Positions 59,862 through 64,000 of a stretch of DNA of 64,000 bases are shown here, one piece after another. Location of the stretch: NCBI RefSeq assembly GCF_001424165.1, contig NZ_LMOJ01000001.1, positions 213,194 through 277,193 on the forward strand, written 5' to 3'. The DNA comes from Massilia sp. Leaf139. Lineage in GTDB: Bacteria; Pseudomonadota; Gammaproteobacteria; Burkholderiales; Burkholderiaceae_D. Position numbers and translations under genes: made by a program. The number at the start of each line of letters is the position of its first letter. Position 1 is the first letter of the stretch. Below the pieces are notes generated by a model. It saw nothing but the letters and a program-made list of their open reading frames with translations. It did no database searches and had not been told where the DNA came from.

Positions 59862-60893
59862 ATGACGCTGCCGCCGCACTCACGGGATCGAGACGTTTCC
59901 GACGCACAGACAGACGAACTGCCTGACGATCTGGACGGCGAGGCCGCGTCGGGCTACGGCGCGGGCCGCGACGGCGCCGACGCCGAGCCGCTGCTCCCGG
60001 GCGCGGCCGCCGAGGTCGACAGCGTCGACGAACTCAAGAAAGTGCTCGCCGCCGAGCTCTCCACCGACACCACCCAGCACTACCTGAACCAGATCGGCAC
60101 CCGGCCGCTGCTGTCGGCCCAGCAGGAGTCGCATTACGCGACCCTGGCCAAGGCAGGCGACTTCGACGCCCGCCAGAAGATGATCGAGCATAACCTGCGC
60201 CTCGTCGTCTCGATCGCCAAGCACTACATCAACCGCGGCGTCGTCCTGCTCGACCTGATCGAGGAGGGCAACATCGGCCTGATGCGCGCCATCGACAAGT
60301 TCGAGCCGGAGCGCGGTTTCCGTTTCTCCACCTACGCCACCTGGTGGATCCGCCAGAGCATCGAGCGCGCCATCATGAACCAGGCGCGCACGGTACGCCT
60401 GCCGGTGCACATGGTGCGCGAACTGAACGGCGTGCTGCGCGCCAAATACCACCTCGAGGCCCAGCACCACGACGGCAAGGACGCCAGCGTCGAGGACATC
60501 GCCAGCCTGGTCGGGCGTCCGGCGGAAGAGGTGCAGGACATCCTGGCGCTGTCCGAGCACGCCGCCTCGCTCGACGCGCCGCTCGACAACGATCCCGGTT
60601 CGAGCCTGATGGACATGCTGCCGGGCGAACTCGACGACGGCCCCGACGCGCGTGCCGAGCAGCACGAGATGACCGAACTGGTGCGCGACTGGCTGACGCG
60701 CCTGCCGGAAAAGCAGCGCCTGGTCGTGATGCGGCGCTTCGGGCTGGACAACGACGACCCCGCCACCCTGGAAACCCTGGCCGAGGAGATGGGCGTGACC
60801 CGCGAGCGCGTGCGCCAGATCCAGCAGGAAGCGCTGGTCAAGCTGAAGCGGGCGATGGCGGCCCGTGGCGTGGTGCGCGATTCCTTGCTATGA
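59862..60893 (+). CDS. rpoS: RNA polymerase sigma factor RpoS
   Basis: 343 residues. Region 1.2 to 2.4 is clear: [16 protein letters not shown] text, [37 protein letters not shown] and [17 protein letters not shown]. Region 3 has [10 protein letters not shown] and region 4 has [16 protein letters not shown] and [20 protein letters not shown]. The acidic N-terminal 50 residues are disordered. Master regulator of the general stress response. GAGAGGG precedes ATG 59862. Confidence 0.96.
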   Translation: MTLPPHSRDRDVSDAQTDELPDDLDGEAASGYGAGRDGADAEPLLPGAAAEVDSVDELKKVLAAELSTDTTQHYLNQIGTRPLLSAQQESHYATLAKAGDFDARQKMIEHNLRLVVSIAKHYINRGVVLLDLIEEGNIGLMRAIDKFEPERGFRFSTYATWWIRQSIERAIMNQARTVRLPVHMVRELNGVLRAKYHLEAQHHDGKDASVEDIASLVGRPAEEVQDILALSEHAASLDAPLDNDPGSSLMDMLPGELDDGPDARAEQHEMTELVRDWLTRLPEKQRLVVMRRFGLDNDDPATLETLAEEMGVTRERVRQIQQEALVKLKRAMAARGVVRDSLL

Positions 60894-60894
60894 T

Positions 60895-60917
60895 GCGGCG
60901 GATTTGCTGCCGCGTTT
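60895..60917 (+). terminator. probable rpoS terminator
   Basis: GCGGC stem, short loop and GCCGC followed by GTTTTC, 2 bases after the stop. Short stem, moderate support. Confidence 0.55.
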
Positions 60918-60950
60918 TCGACGCTTGAACAGTGGCAGGCGCAGCTTGAA

Positions 60951-61062
60951 CGCGTGGAGTAATTCAGGCCGGGGGCCTGAATTACGCGAAGCGGCATAGC
61001 CGTTCACCCTACGATTCCCCTCATTCTTACGCTTTTGTGTGGGCACGGAGTGCTCACCCTAT
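60951..61062. repeat. palindromic repeat family 1, two copies before rlmD
   Basis: First copy (60951-61013) begins CGCGTGG, encloses a perfect 12-bp hairpin GTAATTCAGGCC / GGCCTGAATTAC and ends CACCCTACG. A second, degenerate copy (61037-61062) reads GTGTGGGCACGG / AGTGCTCACCCTA, ending 4 bases before the rlmD start. Confidence 0.75.
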
Positions 61063-61066
61063 TTCT

Positions 61067-62416
61067 ATGCAAGAAACTTTTATCGAAATTAAGTCGCTCG
61101 ACGCGGATGCGCGCGGCGTCGGCCACCTCGAGAACGAGGACGGCAGCCAGGGCAAGGTCATCTTCGTCGAGGACGCCCTGCCGGGCGAGCGCGTCAGCTA
61201 TGAGGTCAAGCGCAAGAAGAAGAACTGGGAAGCGGGGCGCATGGTCACGCTGCAGCGCGCCTCCTCGATGCGCGTCGAACCGCGCTGCGAGCATTTCGGC
61301 TATTGCGGCGGCTGCTCGATGCAGCACCTGGAACCGACCGCCCAGGTCGCGATCAAGCAGCGCACGCTGGAAGACAACCTCTGGCACCTCTCGAAGGTCA
61401 AAGCGGAAAACATCATGCGCCCGATGTACGGGCCGACCTGGGGCTACCGCTTCCGCGCGCGCCTCTCGGTGCGCCACGTCGAGAAGAAGGGCACCGTGCT
61501 GGTGGGCTTCCACGAGCGCGCCTCGTCCTATGTGGCCGACATCCGCTACTGCCACATCCTGCCGCCGCATCTGGGCGGCATGCTGATGCCGCTGCGCGAA
61601 CTGGTCGGCTCGCTGTCGATCTACAACCAGATGCCGCAGATCGAAGTGGCGGTCGGCGAGGAAACCACGGCCCTGGTGCTGCGCATCATGGCGCCGCTCA
61701 CCGCCAAGGACGAGGAGCTGGTGAAAGCCTTCGCCGACGAGTGGGGCATCCAGTGGTGGCTGCAGCCGAAGGGCCCGGACACGGTCTATCCCTTCTACCC
61801 GCTCGGCCAGGAGCTGTACTACACGCTGCCCGAGTTCGGCGTGCGCATGCCTTTCAAGCCGACCGATTTCACCCAGGTGAACCACCAGATCAACCGCGCC
61901 CTGGTGCACAAGGCGCTGACCCTGCTGGAAGTGCAGCCGGAAGACCGCGTGGCCGATCTGTTCTGCGGCCTCGGCAACTTCACGCTGCCGCTGGCGACCC
62001 AGGCGAAAGAGGTGGTCGGCATCGAGGGCAGCACCGTGCTCACCACGCGCGCGCTGGAAAACGCGAAAGCGAACGGCTTGTCGGAGAAGACGACCTTCTA
62101 CACGCGCAACCTGTTCGAAGTGACGGCCGATGACCTGGTCGCCCTCGGCAAGTTCGACCGCATGCTGGTCGACCCGCCGCGCGACGGCGCGATCGCCCTG
62201 GCGCTGGCCATGGCCGAGCTGCGCGAAGGCGGCAAGGCCGAGTACCTGCCGCGGCGCATCGTGTATGTCTCGTGCAGCCCTTCGACCCTGGCGCGCGACG
62301 CCGGCGTCCTGGTGCACCGCGCCGGTTACGTGATGAAGAAGGCGGGCGTGGTCAACATGTTCCCGCATACCTCGCACGTGGAGTCGATCGGCGTGTTCGA
62401 ACTGGCCGACGCCTGA
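61067..62416 (+). CDS. rlmD: 23S rRNA (uracil-1939-C5)-methyltransferase
   Basis: 449 residues. TRAM domain (1-60), then Fe-S cysteines in [15 protein letters not shown] with the fourth in [11 protein letters not shown] motif [21 protein letters not shown] and the catalytic cysteine in [12 protein letters not shown]. Methylates 23S rRNA uracil 1939. ATG 61067 chosen for the family start [12 protein letters not shown]; an upstream in-frame start lies in the repeat. No clear ribosome site because the repeat ends just before. Confidence 0.94.
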   Translation: MQETFIEIKSLDADARGVGHLENEDGSQGKVIFVEDALPGERVSYEVKRKKKNWEAGRMVTLQRASSMRVEPRCEHFGYCGGCSMQHLEPTAQVAIKQRTLEDNLWHLSKVKAENIMRPMYGPTWGYRFRARLSVRHVEKKGTVLVGFHERASSYVADIRYCHILPPHLGGMLMPLRELVGSLSIYNQMPQIEVAVGEETTALVLRIMAPLTAKDEELVKAFADEWGIQWWLQPKGPDTVYPFYPLGQELYYTLPEFGVRMPFKPTDFTQVNHQINRALVHKALTLLEVQPEDRVADLFCGLGNFTLPLATQAKEVVGIEGSTVLTTRALENAKANGLSEKTTFYTRNLFEVTADDLVALGKFDRMLVDPPRDGAIALALAMAELREGGKAEYLPRRIVYVSCSPSTLARDAGVLVHRAGYVMKKAGVVNMFPHTSHVESIGVFELADA

Positions 62417-62501
62417 CGGCGCGTGCGCCGATTGACACGGCCGTAAGGCCGTTGCACTCTGGCAGGATGGCCCGATCGCCGGCTGTCAGTCGGTAAAAAC
62501 T

Positions 62502-64000
62502 GTGAAAACAAAACTTCCTCCCGAGCATTTTCGGCGGATTTTCGAAGCGGTGACGGGAGCCTTCCTCTTGCTGCGCCCCGATCCCGGCTTCACGATCGCG
62601 GGCGTCAGCGACGAGTACCTGCGCGGCACGCTCAAGCGCCGCGAAGCAATCGTCGGCCGTCCGGTCTTCGAAGTCTTCCCCGACAATCCCCTGACGCCCG
62701 AAGCGAATTCGACGCGCAACCTCGGGCGCTCGCTCGAGCGCGTGCGCGCGACCCGCGTCGCCGACGTGATGGCGGTGCAGCGCTACGACGTCCCGCGCGA
62801 GGACGGCGCCGGTTTCGAGCTGCGCTACTGGAGTCCCGTCAACGCCCCGGTGCTGGACGAGGACGGCGAGCTACTCTACATCGTGCACCGGGTCGACAAC
62901 GTCACCGAATACGTCCTGCTGGGCGAGGAGAGCGAGCGCCTGACGTCCGACAAGCGCAGGATGGAAGCCGAGGTCGTGCAGCGCAGCCGCGAGCTCGACC
63001 GGCTCAACGGCAGCCTGCGCGACGCCAACGCCACGCTGTCGGAGTACGCCCGCGCGGCGCGCGAGGAGGCCGAGCGCAAGGACGAATTCCTGGCGATGCT
63101 GGCGCACGAGCTGCGCAACCCGCTGGCCGCGATTTCCTCGGCGCTACAGCTATGGGAGCTGATCGGTTCCGACGCCCGCCGCCAGCAGGACGTGCTGGCC
63201 GTCTGCAAGCGCCAGGTCGGCAACCTGACGCGCCTCGTGGACGACCTGCTGGAGATGGCGCGCATCGCCCGCGGCGAAGTCGAACTGCGGCGCACGCCGC
63301 TCGTCCTGCAGGACGTGCTGGGCAGTGCGCTGCAGGCCGCCCGTGCGCTGTTCGAGCGCAACGAGGTGACACTCAGCGCGCACCTGGCGCCGGCGTCCTG
63401 CCCCATCCTGGGCGACAGCACCCGGCTCGAGCAGGTGTTCGCCAATCTGCTGAACAACGCCGCCAAGTTCAGCGCGCGCGGCGGCAAGGTCGAGGTGCTG
63501 CTCGAGGCTTTCGAGGCCGATGGCAAGCCCTGGGCGCGGATCGCCGTGCGCGACGCGGGGCGCGGCATTCCGCCGGATAAACTGGACGCGATCTTCGACA
63601 TTTTCGTCCAGGTCGACACCTGCATCGACCGTGCCCGCGGCGGCCTGGGCATCGGCCTGGCCCTGGTGCGTTCGCTGGCCGAGCTGCACGGCGGCCGCGT
63701 CCATGCCGAGAGCGCGGGCCTGGGGCAGGGCAGCGTCTTCGTCGTCGAGCTGCCCTTGCTGACTGCCGGCGAGGCCACGCTGCCGGCCGAGCAGGTCGCG
63801 CTGCGCTTCGTCCCGCCGCCGGGCGAGCGCCGCCATGTGCTCGTCGTCGAGGACAATGCCGATGCGCGCCACACGCTGCGCGACCTGCTGGCCGCATCCG
63901 GCCATACGGTCATCGAGGCGTCCAGCGGCGACGACGGGCTGGCGCAGATCCTGGCGCAGCGCCCGGAAGTGGCGATCGTCGACATCGGCCTGCCGGGCAT
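62502..64000 (+). CDS. PAS-domain hybrid sensor histidine kinase, 3' end beyond window
   Basis: About 499 codons present from GTG 62502, no stop before the window end. N-terminal PAS-like sensor domain (about 8-130: FRRIFEAVTGAFLLLRPD, then the FELRYWSPVNAPVLDEDG part), a coiled linker (about 140-190), HisKA with H202 in LAHELRNPLAAI, HATPase with LLNNAAKFSARGG, DAGRGIPP and GGLGIGLALVR, then a receiver domain starting VLVVEDNADAR with the phospho-Asp in VAIVDIGLPG. No membrane helix, so a cytoplasmic sensor. The signal is unknown. Confidence 0.9.
   Translation, partial: MKTKLPPEHFRRIFEAVTGAFLLLRPDPGFTIAGVSDEYLRGTLKRREAIVGRPVFEVFPDNPLTPEANSTRNLGRSLERVRATRVADVMAVQRYDVPREDGAGFELRYWSPVNAPVLDEDGELLYIVHRVDNVTEYVLLGEESERLTSDKRRMEAEVVQRSRELDRLNGSLRDANATLSEYARAAREEAERKDEFLAMLAHELRNPLAAISSALQLWELIGSDARRQQDVLAVCKRQVGNLTRLVDDLLEMARIARGEVELRRTPLVLQDVLGSALQAARALFERNEVTLSAHLAPASCPILGDSTRLEQVFANLLNNAAKFSARGGKVEVLLEAFEADGKPWARIAVRDAGRGIPPDKLDAIFDIFVQVDTCIDRARGGLGIGLALVRSLAELHGGRVHAESAGLGQGSVFVVELPLLTAGEATLPAEQVALRFVPPPGERRHVLVVEDNADARHTLRDLLAASGHTVIEASSGDDGLAQILAQRPEVAIVDIGLPG

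Overview
The window looks like chromosomal DNA of a high-GC betaproteobacterium, most likely an Oxalobacteraceae member of the Massilia/Telluria group. The reasons are the strong G/C third-position bias, the gene orders mdh-GntR-sdhCDAB-sdhE-gltA and surE-pcm-nlpD-rpoS, a DUF2863 protein, a PEP-CTERM protein, and a family of GC-rich palindromic repeats in the gaps between genes. This placement is inference; no rRNA gene is present. Both ends cut through genes: a GT4 glycosyltransferase on the left and a hybrid histidine kinase on the right.

1-12.9 kb: glycosyltransferase pair; a disordered Gln/Gly-rich protein beside a KGG-type stress protein; a tight M14 carboxypeptidase / CYTH / serine hydrolase operon; DUF2863; then a Fur-box-preceded TonB siderophore receptor with its PiuC-type dioxygenase. 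13-25.2 kb: TCA-cycle block. acnA, a small secreted protein, a CitE-like lyase and mdh lie on the minus strand. Divergent to them are a HutC/GntR regulator (perfect 16-bp palindrome in the divergent promoter) and sdhCDAB-sdhE-gltA. 25.2-41 kb: accessory stretch with rnk, gluQ, a CHRD PEP-CTERM protein, DUF421, a GH1-like glycosidase, a BaeSR-like two-component system with a proline-rich secreted partner, a second Fur-type TonB receptor, and a Fur-box-headed operon of PepSY, DUF2271, DUF4198, ApbE and a membrane-anchored flavodoxin reductase. 41-48.6 kb: sucA-sucB-PspC protein-lpdA-zapE. 48.6-57.1 kb: lipoprotein, PP2C phosphatase, DUF465, DinG-type helicase, quinone oxidoreductase, and a two-gene TIR plus degenerate-P-loop/TPR module. 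57.2-64 kb: surE-pcm-nlpD-rpoS, rlmD and a PAS hybrid histidine kinase.

The core theme is central carbon oxidation: citrate synthase, aconitase, 2-oxoglutarate dehydrogenase, succinate dehydrogenase and malate dehydrogenase are all here. Iron acquisition is the second theme, with three Fur-like boxes and an operon that can plausibly make and use a covalently flavinylated periplasmic protein: the DUF2271 product carries a D-x-x-S-G-A-T motif and an ApbE gene lies two genes away. The most unusual modules are this predicted flavin-based ferric reduction system and the TIR/TPR pair, which resembles NLR-like signalling or anti-phage modules. No tRNA, rRNA, CRISPR array, transposase or integrase was recognised.
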